Shown in pieces: positions 1-9,812 of a DNA stretch of 64,000 nt. Each line of letters starts with the position of its first letter. The stretch's first letter is position 1. Position numbers and translations under genes: made by a program. Source of the DNA: Candidatus Symbiopectobacterium endolongispinus (GTDB lineage: Bacteria; Pseudomonadota; Gammaproteobacteria; Enterobacterales; Enterobacteriaceae); contig NZ_JAFJYB010000003.1 in NCBI RefSeq assembly GCF_018777385.1, forward strand, positions 1-64,000, written 5' to 3'. The notes under the pieces were generated by a model, which saw only the letters and a list, made by a program, of their open reading frames with translations, was not told the DNA's origin and searched no databases.

Positions 1-1577
1 CACACGTCTGGCAATACAAAGCCCATCACGTCATCGAAAAAGAGGCGTGTATCCATCAGTTTTAAGTCAGGCGAAATGACTGGGGTAAAGTCCATCTGTG
101 CCAGAATGTCTTTTTCCAGATCGACGCCGGGCGCAATCTCAACCAAGTGCAAGCCATCTGCTTTTAAGGTGAAGACGGCGCGTTCGGTGATGTAACGCAC
201 GTCCAAACCGCGTTCGAGCGCAATTTTTCCGCTGAACGTGATTTCAGGAATTTCCTGAATGAATTTTTTGACTTTCCCTTCCTGCACGATCGTCAGCTTG
301 CCGTCACCGACATCGGTTTTTAGACTGCCCGCCGTCAGGGTGCCGCAGAAAATGATCTTCTTCGAGGTGGCGCTGATATCGATAAACCCGCCGGTGCCCA
401 TGATCTTGCCGTTGAATTTATGCATGCCAACGTTGCCGTGTCGGTCTATTTCAGAAAAGCTCAGGTAGCAAACATCCAACCCGCCGCCGTGGTAAAAATC
501 GAACTGAGAGGTCATGTCCAGAATAGCGCGGGTATTGACGTTGGCGCCGAAGGCCACCCCTTGTGTGGTGATCCCGCCGATAGGGCCGGTTTCCACCGTC
601 AGCACGAAGTCATCGGCACATCCCTCTTCGCGAGCCACCAGACCGATGCCGACCCCCACGTTACCCACTGCACCTTTTCGCATCTCGAACAGAGCGCGGT
701 GTGCTACCAGCTTACGTTGGTTAAGAGGGATGGCCATTTTTGCGCTGTCATCCAGCACAAAATCGCCGGAGATAAAACGGTTGACGGGTGCACCGCCGTA
801 CAACTGGGTTTGCGTTGAATCTACCACGACAATATCGACCAGATAGCCGGGAATGCGTGCGGATTTAGGATGCAGCGTGGCCTTTTTAACCATCTTCTGC
901 ACCTGCATCATCACGATGCCGCCGTTGTTGTGCACGGCTTGTGCAATCACCAGCGCATCGAGATACATTACTTCATCTTCGAAAGAGGCGTACCCTTCGC
1001 TGTCGCAGGTGGTGGCGCGGATAAAGGCGACATTCGGGGCAATGGCTTTGTAGAACAGGTATTCCTGATTATCGATTTCGACCAGCTTGATCAGTTTGTC
1101 TTTGGTCACTTCATTCAGCTTGCCGCCCTGTTGACGTGGGTCGACAAAGGTACCAATACCGATATTGCTCAAAATGCCAGGCTGGTGTGCGGCAGAAGCG
1201 CGGATCGCTGGCGTCAGCACCCCTTGAGGGTAGTTGTAAGCAACGATCTTGTTTTGTTCTGCCAGATCGGAAATACGCGGTGACTGTCCCCAGTGACCGC
1301 ACAGTGCCCATTTCACCAAGCCTTCCTGTGCCAGCGGGCTTATACCGCGCTCGGCGCGATCGCCTAACCCTGTTGGGCTGATCAATGACAGGTCGCGCGG
1401 TGATTGCGTGGTTTTGTAGCGGTCGGCGAGGGCGGTGATCAGAGAGGTGGCTTCCAGAATGCCGCCACCGTCCCCCAATACGCACAGGGTAGCTTCATCG
1501 GGAATGTAGTTAACCGCGTCCTGTGCAGAGAGCACAGGTACTCGGCCATTAATTCTTTTCGGTTTTTCCAGTTTCAT
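1..1577 (-). CDS. ydiF: Acyl/acetate CoA-transferase YdiF (3' end cut by window edge)
   Basis: Open reading frame from ATG at 1577 to the window edge, about 525 codons. E. coli YdiF has about 531 residues, so only the last few are missing. The N terminus begins MKLEKPKRINGRV, followed by a Gly-rich GDGGG motif. The C-terminal half has the GVGIGLVAREEG segment and the ETGPIGG motif that carries the catalytic Glu of family I CoA-transferases, which forms the glutamyl-CoA thioester. It should move CoA between short-chain acyl-CoA and acetate or acetoacetate in the cytoplasm; the true substrate is unknown. It lies 76 bp downstream of aroD on the same strand, as in E. coli ydiB-aroD-ydiF. I see no internal stop. 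Confidence 0.9.
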   Translation of the reverse strand, partial: MKLEKPKRINGRVPVLSAQDAVNYIPDEATLCVLGDGGGILEATSLITALADRYKTTQSPRDLSLISPTGLGDRAERGISPLAQEGLVKWALCGHWGQSPRISDLAEQNKIVAYNYPQGVLTPAIRASAAHQPGILSNIGIGTFVDPRQQGGKLNEVTKDKLIKLVEIDNQEYLFYKAIAPNVAFIRATTCDSEGYASFEDEVMYLDALVIAQAVHNNGGIVMMQVQKMVKKATLHPKSARIPGYLVDIVVVDSTQTQLYGGAPVNRFISGDFVLDDSAKMAIPLNQRKLVAHRALFEMRKGAVGNVGVGIGLVAREEGCADDFVLTVETGPIGGITTQGVAFGANVNTRAILDMTSQFDFYHGGGLDVCYLSFSEIDRHGNVGMHKFNGKIMGTGGFIDISATSKKIIFCGTLTAGSLKTDVGDGKLTIVQEGKVKKFIQEIPEITFSGKIALERGLDVRYITERAVFTLKADGLHLVEIAPGVDLEKDILAQMDFTPVISPDLKLMDTRLFFDDVMGFVLPDV

Positions 1578-1653
1578 TGCAACTCCTCATGATAAGCAAA
1601 TGAACGTGCGCTGCTTATGGCAGCGCAAACGGCTACAGCCGCGCCATCGCTAT

Positions 1654-2385
1654 TCAGGATTGGTGTAATACCGTCAACACGGCGCGCAAATCTTTAACGG
1701 CAATTTGCCCTGGGGCAGAGGCCTTTTTCAGTGCACCAAAGGTGGCGGCTGAACCAAACAGCTCGCCGGAGAGACGGGAAATAACACCGGTTTTTGACAT
1801 AGACATGGTGATGATCGGGCGGTCAGCGTGCTTCTCATGCATTTCCAGCGTGGCAGCCAGCAGGGTGAGCACATCGTCTTTGCTCTGTGGCATCAGGGCG
1901 ATTTTCGGTATATCGGCACCCAATTCCTGCATTTTGTACAGGCGTTTGACGATCTCTTCTTTCGGTGGCGTCTTGTGGAAATCGTGGTTGGACATGATGA
2001 CTTTCACGCCGTGAGCATGCGCAAACGCCACGGTATCTTTCACCAGCGCATCACCGGTAAACTGCTCCAGATCGATCATGTCCACAAACCCGCTCTCCAC
2101 TACCGCCTTGTTCAAGGCAATGTAGGCTTCGGCAGAGAGTGCTTTTTCCCCACCTTCTTGCTTACTGCGGAAAGTAAACAGCAGAGGCTTGTCGGGAATG
2201 CAGTCACGCAGCGTGCGTACGGCTTCCAGCACGCTGGCGATGGAGGCCACATCATCAAAATGGTCGGCGCGCCATTCCAGGATATCAACGTCGCCGTCCT
2301 GATAATGGTGGGCTTCCGACTTGATGGCACCGATGTCTTTGCCAATCAGCGAGACGATAATTTTAGGTGCGCCTTCGCCAAACAC
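1654..2385 (-). CDS. aroD: 3-dehydroquinate dehydratase type I (AroD), normal start out of frame
   Basis: Type I dehydroquinase, shikimate pathway: 3-dehydroquinate to 3-dehydroshikimate through a Schiff base. The Lys lies in [10 protein letters not shown] and the general-base His in [10 protein letters not shown]. The open frame starts at GTG 2385 (243 aa; E. coli AroD has 252). The expected start is ATG at 2413, behind a good RBS (AAGGGAAAAGC), but a run of seven A on the coding strand (2390-2396) puts it one base out of frame. Removing one A gives an N terminus closely matching E. coli ([16 protein letters not shown]). Expression would need the internal GTG, which lacks a clear RBS, or slippage on A7. 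The rest of the protein is undamaged. I am sure of the family and unsure whether it is made. Confidence 0.85.
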   Translation of the reverse strand: MFGEGAPKIIVSLIGKDIGAIKSEAHHYQDGDVDILEWRADHFDDVASIASVLEAVRTLRDCIPDKPLLFTFRSKQEGGEKALSAEAYIALNKAVVESGFVDMIDLEQFTGDALVKDTVAFAHAHGVKVIMSNHDFHKTPPKEEIVKRLYKMQELGADIPKIALMPQSKDDVLTLLAATLEMHEKHADRPIITMSMSKTGVISRLSGELFGSAATFGALKKASAPGQIAVKDLRAVLTVLHQS

Positions 2386-2464
2386 CCGATTTTTTTACGG
2401 TTACGGTTTTCATGCTTTTCCCTTACGTCATCTTTTGCCACACGGTCTGATAACGCGGCGTGTT

Positions 2465-3331
2465 TTAGGCGTTAAAGCCCATCACCTTTTTGATGTGTTC
2501 CAGCGGGAACTCTTTACCGGTCCAGAGCTTGAATTGCTCAGCCCCTTGCCACAGCAGCATGCCGTAGTCATCAATGGTCTTGCAGCCTGCATCCATGGCC
2601 ATTTGCAGCAGCTTGGTGATATGCGGGTTGTAAACGCATTCGGTGACCAACAGTTCAGGGCGCAGCATGGCGATATCGCTCACAACGCATTGGTCTTCCA
2701 GCGGTTTCATGCCGACTTTGGTACCGTTGGTCAGAATATCGGCGTGCGCGATGGAGTCGGCGAGAGCTTTCTGGTTCGCCAAATCACTGATAGTGACGGT
2801 GCAATCGGTGTTGTCATTCACGCGTTTGGCGAAGGCGATTGCCTGTTCGTAGGATTCATCTTTTCGGTTGAACAGTTTGATCTCTTTGATGCCTTCAATC
2901 GCAGCCTGGGCACCAATTGCGGTTGATGCGCCGCCCGAACCGACCAACACCATGGTTTTGCCCTGAATATCAAAACCACTTTCTTTGATGGCGCGAATAT
3001 GCCCGGTGCTATCAGTGTTATAACCGCGTAAATACCCGTTATCGTTAACAATGGTATTAATCGCACCGACCAATTTGGCGGCCGGTGTTAATTCATCCAC
3101 ATATTGGCAGGCTAATTGTTTATTTGGCATGGAAACGCCAGTGCCGCGCATTTTCAGCGCCTTAAGGCCTTCAATTGCTTTGCCAAAGGTGGTGTTGTCT
3201 ACCTCAAAGGCCATATAGGTGAAAGGCAAACCCGCTTTTTCTAACGCCTTGTTTTGCATTTCCGGCGAAAGGCTGTGTCTGATGGGATAAGCCATTAATC
3301 CAATCAGTTCATATTTTGCGGTAACATCCAT
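2465..3331 (-). CDS. ydiB: Quinate/shikimate dehydrogenase YdiB
   Basis: NAD(P)-dependent oxidoreductase of the shikimate dehydrogenase family, 288 aa, the same length as E. coli YdiB. The N terminus is essentially identical to YdiB ([20 protein letters not shown]), which separates it from AroE. The substrate-binding Lys is in [10 protein letters not shown], the catalytic Asp in YNTDSTGH, and the Rossmann Gly motif is VGSGGAST. I chose ATG 3331 over the longer ORF start because it matches the family and has a strong RBS (GTAAGGAGTT). It lies 51 bp upstream of the native aroD start, in the same transcript. It appears intact and could interconvert shikimate or quinate with the dehydro forms. 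Confidence 0.93.
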   Translation of the reverse strand: MDVTAKYELIGLMAYPIRHSLSPEMQNKALEKAGLPFTYMAFEVDNTTFGKAIEGLKALKMRGTGVSMPNKQLACQYVDELTPAAKLVGAINTIVNDNGYLRGYNTDSTGHIRAIKESGFDIQGKTMVLVGSGGASTAIGAQAAIEGIKEIKLFNRKDESYEQAIAFAKRVNDNTDCTVTISDLANQKALADSIAHADILTNGTKVGMKPLEDQCVVSDIAMLRPELLVTECVYNPHITKLLQMAMDAGCKTIDDYGMLLWQGAEQFKLWTGKEFPLEHIKKVMGFNA

Positions 3332-3462
3332 TCTAAACTCCTTACACAAGGTAATAATAGGTGGTGCAGTTATTCTGGCAATAGGCGGGCGCATATCGCG
3401 CAAACTGTCGATTGCCGTTCTGTTCAGTTTTTAAAATCAATACTCACATTCTTGTGGCATCG

Positions 3463-4698
3463 TTATTGAAAGAAACGTTCGCCGAACCGTAAATCGGTTT
3501 GCGGGATTTTGAACACTTTGTAGTAGCGAATAAAAACTACGATGGCAGTAACAAAAGCCAGCAGGGCAAAAGCAATATCCAGCAAAATAATATATTGCAG
3601 ACCGATTTTTGACAGGTATCCAGTAATTAGCGGAATTAAGAAGTTAGCCAGGCCACCCATCATCATGTAAACGCTGGTGACTTTGGCTTTGCTTTTTGGG
3701 AAAAATTCGGACATGACAGAAACGCCGAGCTACAATATCCCGCCTGCGGCTGAAAAACCGATAACAAAGGCGCCCACATTACATACTAATGGTGATGGGT
3801 AGAGATAAATAATCGTGGCGGTAATCACCGAAACCCCGGTATTAAACACGTTGGCCCACACCGGGCGCACCATGCTTTTTAACAGGAGTGCGAAAATAAA
3901 TACGCACACCAATGAACCCATGCTGTAATACGAGATGGTTTTCAGCGCATCGGCTTCCGCCATACCGGCAAAGGCCATGGCATATTTGGGCATCCAGACC
4001 ACAATGACGTAAAAGGTGGAGAATGCGGCAACGCCAAAAATAATAGAGGCAACTCCTTCCAACCAGGCAAGCGGCTTGCTATTCATCTGCGGTAATTCTT
4101 TGGCAATGGTGGCATCCACTAGTTGGCCGGGGAACTTGCTTTTTAGCAACAGCAACGATACCAAGACGAAGAGAACTCCGGGGATGATCATGGCATAGCC
4201 ATACCAGATGTGACTGAGTAGCAGGTAGCTGGCCAGCATCGGGTATAACATCTGGCCGAAGGAGATCATGGCTTTTAATAGAATGACCGCTGAACCTGAC
4301 GTTTTGGGATAACATTCCATCAGTGCCGGATAGCCACCAGTACCCAATGCCGCATTGGCGACACCGACGCATACGGCCAGGTCGAAGGCGACAACCAGAT
4401 TTGGGCTGGCGGGAATACCAAAGAAGAACAAAATATATAAGCTGACGCCGAGCAGGATGACTGAGCGGCGGCCAAATTTGTCAGAGATCACGCCAAAGAA
4501 GAGGATACTGACCAATCGACCTAATCCAATACCTGAAATCAGGTACGCAATACCCGCATTGTCAGTACCAAATTTCTCCGCAAGGGATGTCATATTTTGT
4601 GCCAGCGTAATAACGCTGACGCCATGTAAAAAATAACTGAGATAGATACCGACGACGGCTAATAAGAAGGGCGCATTGAAGGCCTTATTCTGGCTCAT
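3463..4698 (-). pseudogene. ydiN: MFS transporter YdiN, disrupted by one nonsense codon
   Basis: Major facilitator transporter very close to E. coli YdiN (start MSQNKAF, about 411 codons, 12 predicted membrane segments, SDKFGRR loop motif after helix 2). A single TAG at 3730-3732 interrupts the conserved GGILQLGVSVMS stretch, where Gln (CAG) is expected. The frame is otherwise open on both sides. The first fragment (322 aa) lacks the last three helices or so and should not work. It lies upstream of ydiB in the E. coli order. The substrate is unknown; its context suggests an aromatic acid such as quinate or shikimate. Confidence 0.88.
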
Positions 4699-5315
4699 GC
4701 TTTTCTCCGCATTTCGTTAATGATTCTGCTTGTTGTTGATATTTTTCATAACCAGGGATAGTGGTTTCGTTTTTCCTGACCTTTTGTGTTTCAATGATTG
4801 TCGATACTGGATATTTTTTATTCTCGTTATGTAATGTATTAAATGCGGATAATAATAAATACGTAATATGCCGTTTTAGTTGCTAACTTTATTGCTGTGC
4901 AATGTGAGGAAGTGGAGAGATTGGATGTTGATGAAATGTTTTTATTTCACAAGTGTCCTACAACAACCTAGTCTGGAAAAAGGTGGGTGTGCATCACATT
5001 GTGTTCACGGTGAGACGCTATTTTGTGATCTGACAAACAGTATTATTTCCTCAATTTATCAGGTGGTGTATATATGCTATAATGCAGTGTCATTCCTGTC
5101 CGATTTATGTTTTTACTCATTAACAATTGCGTTACGCTGCGCATTTTTGTTGCGCTGACAGACGCACCGCTTATATTGCACGGCACCGAAACAATGTTGC
5201 ATTGCCCTTGCTTGACGGGCAGTTGCAACAGTAAGAGCGGGATATGCTGGCAATGGTAATCCACCTATATCACTGCGTGAGAATGATGCCGTGATACCTT
5301 GCCAAGAGGTCGGTC
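4699..5315. promoter_or_regulatory. Divergent intergenic region ydiN / LysR gene
   Basis: No convincing gene in 617 bases. It is AT-rich next to ydiN and should hold the divergent promoters of ydiN and of the LysR-type gene. A consensus -10 hexamer TATAAT occurs on the plus strand at 5078-5083, but the matching -35 is weak. Short ORFs here have no recognisable product. Confidence 0.4.
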
Positions 5316-6215
5316 ATGAATTTAAAACAGCTCCACTACTTTAAACGCTTGGCTGAAAAGCAGCATTATACCGAAGCAGCTTCAAGTCTGTTTATTACGC
5401 AACCGTCGCTCAGTCACGCCATTGCTGAACTGTAGAAAGAACTGGGCGTGATGCTGTTTGAAAAATCGGGCAGGAATGTACGTATTACCCATGCAGGCAA
5501 GCTTTTTTTACCCTACGTGGACAATGCATTGCTTGAGCTGGATAATGGCCGGCTGGCACTACGCCAGATGTGTGGTCAACAGGATGACGTGATCAGCCTG
5601 GCATTTATCTACACCATGGGCGAAACCGTGGTACCGCGCCTGGTCGATCGGTTTGCCCATCAGCCCGGTAATGCCAACAAACGCTTCTGCTTTTATCAGG
5701 GCACCACATCAGCGTTGGTGGAAGATCTGAGGGCCGATAAATACGATATGGCTATTTGTTCGCTGGTGGCGGATGAGAATGAAATAGAGTTTTTGCCGTT
5801 GATGAGCCAGGAACTGGTGCTGGTTACCTCTTGCCAACACCCGCTGGCACAGCAAGCGAAGGAAGACATCTCGCTGGAAGAAGCCATCGCCTATCCGTTT
5901 ATTTTCTTTTCACAGAAAAGCGGGCTGAGTCAGTTTATTGATAAGATGTTTATGCAGAAAAAGCTGATCCCGGAAATTGCTTGTTACGTTGAAGAAGATA
6001 CTGCGATGGTAGGATTGGTCAGCGTCAATTATGGTATTGCCGTGATGCCTCTCATCAGCACGCTCTCTCGCTCGGATCTGCATGTGATGCGTATTCGCGA
6101 TCCTGGTCCAACGCGCTATATCTATTTGGCTACGCGTAAAGACAAAATGTTATCAGCGGCGGCGCAGGGATTTAAAAAGTTTGTCTTTATCGCCTGCCAG
6201 ACTCTGCAATTTTAG
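5316..6215 (+). pseudogene. LysR-type regulator, disrupted by nonsense codon 40
   Basis: Full-length LysR-type transcriptional regulator (299 codons). It has an N-terminal winged HTH (MNLKQLHYFKRLAE, then an AASSLFITQPSLSHAIAEL recognition region) and a type 2 periplasmic-binding-like effector domain. Codon 40, TAG at 5433-5435, falls inside the HTH where the family has Glu or Gln (AEL-x-KELG). A restart at ATG 5451 would lack the HTH. It lies between ydiN and ydiM and is transcribed away from ydiN. E. coli has no LysR gene at this spot, so it was probably the local regulator of the shikimate/quinate genes (inference). Confidence 0.85.
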
Positions 6216-6254
6216 CGCTTAACTCCCCTGGAGCATGGGCACAGAGGCGCAGTA

Positions 6255-7502
6255 TTAGGATGGACGACGCAGCGCATCGTTAACGTGTAGTTCATCCTCT
6301 GTCAGAAGGTTGTCGCGTGTTTTCCGATTACGATAGCCGATAAACAGCGCCAGCAGGAAACCGACGGCGGCAACCCTGGTATCAAACCACATAATGCTGG
6401 CAATACTGGTTTGCGAAAGTCTGGCGGTGATGAGAGGGATCGTGAAGGTAGCGATACTGCCGGCGCTGTAGTAAATCGCGGTGGCTTTACCTTTGGCGTG
6501 GGGAAACCGTACCGCCATCAGCGTCAGCCCCAGTTGCAGCACCCCTCCCGCAGCGGAGAAGCCAATCACGAAAGAAAACACGATAACAGTGTTCGGACTG
6601 GGATACAGGCACACGCCCAGCAGCGCCACGAACGAAATAAACGTGTAGAGCATCAACAGCGAGGTGGAACTGACGGTTTTTCTCACTAATAGGGCGGAGA
6701 TCACCACACAGAGCAGAGAGCCGACGGTGTAAATACTGAGCAGTTTGATTGACATGGTGTAACTCATACCTGCCACAAACTGGCCATATTGTGCCAGCCA
6801 TTGGCTGATAAGGTAAAACGTTGCCATGGCGATGTAGCCATACAGCGTATAGCTTGTGAGATCTACTAAAGAGCAGGCGTGTTGCGTGATGGTGCGTACC
6901 ACTGGGGCTTCGGCAGCCAAGTTTTCCCGCACTACTTTTCCCGGATGTGCCGGGAAAAGATAACGAAACAGGCAAATGCCGTTGAGCAGCATAATGCCAG
7001 CCGCGATGATAAACGACCAACCAAACCACAGATCTGCCCAGACCAACAGGCTGATGATCATTGGCAGCAGGAATTGCCCACTGGAGACGAAGGCCTTAAT
7101 TAAAATGTTGGCAGTACTGGGGGAAGAGGGGAATGCTTCCATCAGCGATGGGTAGGTGCCGGAATCAAGGAAGCTGTTTGCCATCCCGGCTAGAAAGCCA
7201 AAACAATAGGCCGCGGCAATGCTTTGCGAACCGAGAATGCCAAAGAAAAAGCCGAGGCAGCATACCATTCCCAGATACACGAACGGTTTACGGCCAAAAC
7301 GGTCGGACAACATCCCAGCCAGTAGCAGCAAACTCAGTCTGCCAATACCCAGCGATGAAATGACGACAGAGACCCCTGCGGCGTCGGTTTGCCATTGTTG
7401 CTCCAGGTGTGGCATGTTTAGGCTGATTAATATCACACCCATGCCATGCACCAGATAATTGAGATATAATCCGAAGGCGGTTGGTATATATTTGTTTTTC
7501 AT
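6255..7502 (-). CDS. ydiM: MFS transporter YdiM
   Basis: Intact 415-aa major facilitator transporter (E. coli YdiM about 404 aa). The sequence tracks YdiM throughout, for example the start MKNKYIPTAFGLYLNYLVHG, the SDRFGRKP motif between helices 2 and 3, and FVIGFSAAGGVLQLGLTLM. Twelve hydrophobic segments are visible, so it is an inner-membrane protein. The related ydiN is dead, which leaves this as the only open transporter of the cluster. The substrate is unknown; shikimate-related compounds are suggested only by the neighbours. Confidence 0.9.
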   Translation of the reverse strand: MKNKYIPTAFGLYLNYLVHGMGVILISLNMPHLEQQWQTDAAGVSVVISSLGIGRLSLLLLAGMLSDRFGRKPFVYLGMVCCLGFFFGILGSQSIAAAYCFGFLAGMANSFLDSGTYPSLMEAFPSSPSTANILIKAFVSSGQFLLPMIISLLVWADLWFGWSFIIAAGIMLLNGICLFRYLFPAHPGKVVRENLAAEAPVVRTITQHACSLVDLTSYTLYGYIAMATFYLISQWLAQYGQFVAGMSYTMSIKLLSIYTVGSLLCVVISALLVRKTVSSTSLLMLYTFISFVALLGVCLYPSPNTVIVFSFVIGFSAAGGVLQLGLTLMAVRFPHAKGKATAIYYSAGSIATFTIPLITARLSQTSIASIMWFDTRVAAVGFLLALFIGYRNRKTRDNLLTEDELHVNDALRRPS

Positions 7503-7956
7503 AGTTAGCCTTGTGGGAAAACGCCTGGGTGAAAAAGAAACCCTGCTGTTTTCCTGCCCCGATGTGTAATACCAGTCTTATCTTGGTATCCTGTCGTATT
7601 CAATTGACATAACCCACAGATTTGCGGCCGGTTTTTAAGTTGCTTGATGCTAACAATCCCTTCGGGAAATGAATAATTCCTTTTTTTATTAATTCATAGA
7701 TTGTTTCTATCGGCATACCTGATAAATGTTATTGATGTTAATTTTTATGTTTAAAACCTTGCTATGCCTTTCTATTTACTCAATGAAAAAGAAACGGATG
7801 TGTAACACACAGTAGATGATGCGGTACTCATTAAATTCCCTTGAGGAAAATTGTGATTTTCTCCCGAGCAATAAGATCGTTAATTTGTGATTTATCTCGC
7901 AACCAGCGAGTAGGGGGTGGTAAAAAAATACATCGCATTATCTCTGTTGCCAGAAG
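7503..7956. other. AT-rich intergenic region upstream of ydiM
   Basis: About 450 bases without a supported gene. It contains the ydiM upstream region and the downstream end of the aroL-like pseudogene. I see no repeat, RNA gene or strong terminator. Confidence 0.4.
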
Positions 7957-8470
7957 TTATAACGAAATGCAGAGTGCGTAAATTTGTTGTAATACCTCAT
8001 GTTTCTCTTTATTCGCATCAATGACGTAATGTGCGCTTTCGTGATAAAGGGGATCACGCTCTTTAATAATACCGGTGATCTCTTCTGTAATAGACAAGCC
8101 AGTGAGTGAGGGACGCTGGCTGACCGCTGGGTTTGATTTCAGCCGTGCTACTACGGTTTCGGCAGAGGTGGCAAGATAAAACACAATGCCATTATTTTTC
8201 ATATACAAACGTTTTTTTCCGAGACCACCATCCCGCCGCCCGTTGCTACCACGGCATCACGTAACATAACGTCTTCGAGAATCTGATTTTCGATGTCGCG
8301 GAAACGATCCCAGCCTTGCTCATCAACGATTTGTGCGATGGTTTTATTCGTTTTTTTTGTACCAGATCGTCAGTGTCAATAAAATGCCGATGTAGCCGGG
8401 TTGCCAGCATCTTTCCAACGGTTGTTTTACCGGATGCCCGCGGACCGACTAAAATAATCGAATGAGTCAT
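7957..8470 (-). pseudogene. aroL: Shikimate kinase (AroL-like), two frameshifts
   Basis: Degraded shikimate kinase, about 171 codons when repaired (E. coli AroL 174). The Walker A GPRASGKTTVGK lies at the N terminus, then the substrate Asp pair FIDTDDLVQ. After a one-base loss in an A-run (plus-strand T8, 8351-8358), the frame continues with IAQIVDEQGWDRFRDIE and the Gly-rich ATGGGMV. A second one-base loss near 8208-8216 leads to the C-terminal part (RPSLTG lid region, ITEEITGIIKERDPLY). It would phosphorylate shikimate, linking the dehydratase and dehydrogenase of this cluster to chorismate synthesis. It is not at this position in E. coli. The two broken halves cannot give an active kinase. 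Confidence 0.85.
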
Positions 8471-8479
8471 CTATTATTC

Positions 8480-8835
8480 TTAACATAACCGTTCCAAGTT
8501 GTGTGCGTAAAGTTCAGTGGCGACAGATTGGTATATTTTCCACTCAATATAATCACCTTCGGTATAAACCGTACGAAAGTCAGCATAATCTGGGGAAAAG
8601 CGCATAGTATTATTCCCGATACGATTATTGATTTTTTCGATGATCGCATCGAGTCGTTGCTTACGTTTTTTGTTCATCAACATTAGTGTGTCAATAACTT
8701 CTGAAGGTATTGGCTGCGAGCCACTTTCCCATAAACGCCAGGTTTCGCTTTCAGTACCGTTAGCAATATAGGTGGCCGCTTCATCAACACTCATAAAAAA
8801 AGTTGACGTAATGCTTGTAGCTCTAAAGGATTCAT
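8480..8835 (-). pseudogene. ydiL: YdiL-like protein, 5' frameshift
   Basis: Homologue of E. coli YdiL (118 aa, HTH-like, function unknown). The C-terminal two thirds match closely (AIIEKINNRIGNNTMRF; VATELYAHNLERLC at the end). The expected start is ATG 8835 (MNPLELQALRQLF). A missing T in a poly-T run of the coding strand then creates an early stop, and the frame reopens at FMSVDEAATYIANG. It lies 9 bp upstream of the aroL-like gene, so the two were probably cotranscribed. Its position next to ydiM is conserved with E. coli. Confidence 0.82.
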
Positions 8836-9541
8836 CATAATGCGATTCCACAACGCAACGAATTATGCTGCTAGTAAATAACATTATTGCTTATTTACCG
8901 GCTTGATTATTGTCACACTATTTTGTGCAACATTGTTTATTTGCAGTGGTATCCAGGTTGGCGCGATCTTTGCGTTGTGTCAGCGCGTGATAGCTGGACA
9001 CAGCCAAGAGGGAGAACCGGTGCTTGACTGATCAATTCTGGCGAGGGGTGAACAGCCACAGGTGTTCAATATGGCATAGACGACTTTCTTAGCAACTTTC
9101 GCTACGCAATGATTGAACGTGTTACTTAACCATAGCAACGGTTACTGGCGGCTACCTGGTCGACATCACTGAAATTGCTGGTGCAGTATCAACCCCCAGT
9201 CGCTAGGTTTACTGGTGGTGGATATTGTACGCTTTTGTCGCTGTCCGGCATTTACGCTGAGCCAGGATAATGATGTTACATGCGGTCTGGCGGGTGAATA
9301 TTTGCCGACTAAACAGCCATTTTGCTGATAAATGCAGCGAGAGTTGTAAATAATGATCTGCCGTGGTGAGCTTTTGAGCGTTTGGTTTTATCCCGGCGAC
9401 AAAGGGCTTGCCATCAGCACGTAACCAGTCCATAATAACGTCCATTCCTGAAACGGAAATGAAAAAATCTTATTTATCAATAAGTTATAAGTAAAAACTT
9501 ATTGATATGACCTGAAGTCTTAGGTTAGTAGGCAGAATAAA
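8836..9541. other. Non-coding or fully decayed region between ydiL and the tRNA genes
   Basis: About 700 bases with no gene I can support. One 78-codon minus-strand ORF (9209-9445) has no recognisable family and no good RBS. Stop codons are dense in all frames over 8900-9200. In E. coli the ydiL neighbourhood has ydiK and the rprA RNA, and I found neither here. The synteny join between the ydi cluster and the cysT-leuZ tRNA pair must lie inside this stretch. Confidence 0.4.
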
Positions 9542-9615
9542 GGCGCGTTGGCAGAGTGGCCATGCAGCGGATTGCAAATCCGCCTACCTCGGTTCGACTC
9601 CGGGACGCGCCTCCA
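9542..9615 (+). tRNA. cysT: tRNA-Cys (GCA)
   Basis: A 74-nt tRNA including an encoded CCA. The acceptor stem GGCGCGT pairs with ACGCGCC; the anticodon loop reads GATTGCAAATC with GCA anticodon; the TpsiC arm is GGTTCGACTCC. It is almost identical to E. coli cysT. It precedes tRNA-Leu by 6 bp, as cysT precedes leuZ in E. coli; the glyW gene usually upstream is not seen. Confidence 0.96.
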
Positions 9616-9621
9616 ATTTTC

Positions 9622-9708
9622 GCCCGGGTGGTGAAATCGGTAGACACAAGGGATTTAAAATCCCTCGGCGTACGAGCTGTGCGGGTTCAAGTCCCGCCCC
9701 GGGCACCA
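9622..9708 (+). tRNA. leuZ: tRNA-Leu (TAA)
   Basis: An 87-nt class II tRNA including CCA. Acceptor stem GCCCGGG/CCCGGGC, anticodon stem-loop GGGATTTAAAATCCC with TAA anticodon, a long variable arm (CGGCGTACGAGCTG) and TpsiC arm GGGTTCAAGTCCC. It closely matches E. coli leuZ. A P2-type integrase gene begins about 100 bp downstream on the opposite strand, so the 3' end of this tRNA is the probable prophage attachment site. Confidence 0.96.
9681..9708 (+). other. Presumed attL core (3' end of tRNA-Leu)
   Basis: Temperate phages with tyrosine integrases commonly integrate into tRNA 3' ends, and the int gene lies directly beside this tRNA. The call rests on position only. I could not find a second copy of the TpsiC/acceptor sequence at the far prophage end (42150-42600), so the core cannot be delimited. 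Confidence 0.35.
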
Positions 9709-9752
9709 CGAATAAAAACCATAATAATCAGCATCTTGTTCCTTATTGGTCG

Positions 9753-9774
9753 CCGCCGTCAAGGCGGTGTTTTT
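9753..9774 (+). terminator. Rho-independent terminator after the tRNA genes
   Basis: Hairpin CCGCC-GTCAA-GGCGG followed by TGTTTTT on the plus strand. It probably ends the cysT-leuZ transcript, and it lies just before the convergent int gene. Confidence 0.65.
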
Positions 9775-9812
9775 ATGCTTTTTATTTGCTAAGTGGCGAT
9801 GTATTGGCGACG

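Noticed and set aside
5043-5264. 73-codon minus-strand ORF upstream of the LysR gene
   Set aside because: Sits in a promoter region with no recognisable product.
9209-9445. 78-codon minus-strand ORF near the tRNAs
   Set aside because: No family, no good RBS, surrounded by stop-rich sequence.
8836-9541. rprA small RNA expected beside ydiL
   Set aside because: No sequence resembling RprA or its terminator was found.
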